In this document: positions 5,977 through 7,132 of the stretch, piece by piece
Layout: each line of letters opens with the position of its first letter
Position numbering within the stretch: the first letter of the stretch is position 1
Assembly: GCA_003229495.1 (NCBI GenBank)
Contig: QIEB01000583.1
Span: forward strand, 1-7,132
DNA: 7,132 nt
Direction of reading: 5' to 3'
From: Flammeovirgaceae bacterium
Lineage (GTDB): Bacteria; Bacteroidota; Bacteroidia; Cytophagales; Cyclobacteriaceae
Translations under genes and position numbers: made by a program
The notes under the pieces: model-generated
Told to the model about the DNA's origin: nothing
The model's input: the letters and a program-made list of their open reading frames with translations, nothing else
The model's database searches: none

Positions 5977-7101
5977 ATGAAATTTATTGTTTCTTCCGCC
6001 GCTTTATTGAAACAACTTTCTGCCATCAACGGTGTCATAACTACAAATCCTGTAGTACCAATATTAGAGAATTTTCTATTCGAAATAGATGAAGGTCAGC
6101 TAACAGTGACTGTATCAGATTTACAGACATCGATGATCACCTCTTTGGAAGTTGAAGCCAAAGAAAGTGGCAGCATTGCGGTTCCGGCAAAGATACTGAT
6201 GGAGACACTGAAAAATCTACCGGAGCAGCCGATTACCTTTTCCATTGACAAGGAAACCTATAGCGTTGAAATAAATTCAGATAACGGACGGTATAAATTA
6301 GCCGGTGAAAATGCCACTGATTTTCCCAAGGTCCCTTCAGTTACAGACGGTTACAGGGTTGATGTGTCCTCAGAGGTTTTGGGTAAAGCCATTTCCAACA
6401 CCATCTTTGCCACCAGTAATGATGAGTTGAGACCAGCAATGACCGGTGTCTATCTGAGTCTCAATGATACCAACACTACTTTTGTAGCAACAGATGGTCA
6501 CCGTCTTATTCGCTATCGAAGGGTGGACATAGTTTCGGATATTGACAATACCATGATCATTCCCCGTAAGGCTTTAAATCTATTAAAGTCCACCTTGCCA
6601 GTTGAAAATACCTCAGTGAGTGTTGAATATAACGTATCCAATGCCTATTTCAAGTTTAATCAGATCCAAATGATCTGCAGGCTGATAGATGAGCGGTTCC
6701 CTGATTATGAGAATGTGATTCCTGTGGACAATCCGAACAGAGTGGTTATTGATAGAATGGAGCTGTTGTCTTCACTTAAGCGTATTGCTATTTATGCCAA
6801 TAAAACTACCCATCAGGTGCGGTTAAAAATTACAGGTAGTGAGTTACTTATTTCTGCGGAAGATCTGGATTTTTCTAATGAAGCCAGTGAACGACTTTCC
6901 TGCGACCATGATGGTGAAGATATTGAAATCGGATTCAACGCTCGCTTTTTACTGGAAATGTTGGGCAATATTACCAGCAAAGAAGTTACTCTTCAACTTT
7001 CTGCCCCAAATCGTGCCGGGTTGATCTTTCCCAATGAATCTGACGAAAATGAGGACATTCTAATGCTGGTAATGCCAGTGATGTTAAATAATTACGTTTG
7101 A
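5977..7101 (+). CDS. dnaN: DNA polymerase III beta subunit (sliding clamp)
   Basis: The 374-residue product is the beta clamp, a head-to-tail dimer ring that tethers the replicative polymerase and other partners to DNA. It shows the three-domain clamp pattern (about 1-120, 121-250 and 251-374). Recognisable family stretches are MKFIVSSAALLKQL (1-14), NPVVPILENFLFEI (24-37), TDGHRLIRYRR (172-182), DERFPDYENVIP (238-249), NARFLLEML (321-329) and the C-terminal MPVML (366-370), matching MPMRL of other clamps. The HRL stretch and this C-terminal segment help form the hydrophobic pocket that binds clamp-binding peptides. The length is normal and the frame intact. The ATG at 5977 is supported by the conserved MKF start and by the promoter just upstream; there is no Shine-Dalgarno sequence. 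The gene stands apart from dnaA here, and no DnaA-box cluster is visible in the upstream gap. It is separated from the gld cluster by repeats and its own promoter, so it is probably transcribed independently. Confidence 0.98.
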   Translation: MKFIVSSAALLKQLSAINGVITTNPVVPILENFLFEIDEGQLTVTVSDLQTSMITSLEVEAKESGSIAVPAKILMETLKNLPEQPITFSIDKETYSVEINSDNGRYKLAGENATDFPKVPSVTDGYRVDVSSEVLGKAISNTIFATSNDELRPAMTGVYLSLNDTNTTFVATDGHRLIRYRRVDIVSDIDNTMIIPRKALNLLKSTLPVENTSVSVEYNVSNAYFKFNQIQMICRLIDERFPDYENVIPVDNPNRVVIDRMELLSSLKRIAIYANKTTHQVRLKITGSELLISAEDLDFSNEASERLSCDHDGEDIEIGFNARFLLEMLGNITSKEVTLQLSAPNRAGLIFPNESDENEDILMLVMPVMLNNYV

Positions 7102-7132
7102 TTTAGAATCCGGCGGGACGTTCGAACCGTAT

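Noticed and set aside
7102..7132. GTTCGAA-containing segment at the right edge resembling a tRNA T-loop
   Set aside because: The five-base stem around the loop pairs at only about three positions on either strand, and on the plus strand the tRNA would overlap the dnaN coding end. The sequence is a short palindrome (ACG-GTTCGAACGT-like) with nothing else to support an RNA gene.

Overview
The window looks like a chromosomal segment from a member of the Bacteroidota, most likely a Cytophagales-type bacterium. Three things point there: the gliding-motility ABC transporter genes gldA, gldF and gldG; a promoter of the Bacteroidota type (TTG, 19 bases, TAnnTTTG) in front of dnaN; and start codons that mostly lack a Shine-Dalgarno sequence. 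The genes look like ordinary core genes, with no sign of phage, insertion sequence, CRISPR or tRNA.

Layout: a short GC-rich heptamer repeat fills the left edge (1-32). It directly abuts the stop codon of a minus-strand NADPH-dependent FMN reductase (33-557). A short divergent gap separates that gene from a plus-strand purine nucleoside phosphorylase (627-1436). After a 112-base gap comes a tightly packed four-gene cluster with overlapping ends: gldA (ATPase, 1549-2487), gldF (permease, 2480-3208), gldG (auxiliary membrane-anchored subunit, 3202-4890) and a DUF4340-like membrane-anchored protein (4887-5834). The coding end of the last gene runs into a 7-base tandem repeat, followed at once by an 8-base tandem repeat (5834-5925). 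That second array merges into the dnaN promoter (5915-5944). dnaN, the DNA polymerase sliding clamp, fills 5977-7101, and the last 31 bases show no gene.

How the genes work together: GldA should energise GldF, while GldG and the DUF4340-like protein are both anchored by an N-terminal helix and expose large domains outside the membrane. The overlaps imply co-translation, so the fourth protein is a good candidate for a further subunit of the Gld ABC complex. The FMN reductase, the phosphorylase and dnaN are functionally unrelated housekeeping genes.

I do not see a wholly new system. The points most worth following are the fourth gene of the gld cluster, the repeat-derived tail of that protein and its link to the dnaN promoter, and an Asp at the base-specificity position of the phosphorylase. 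No stretch longer than about 145 bases lacks a gene.
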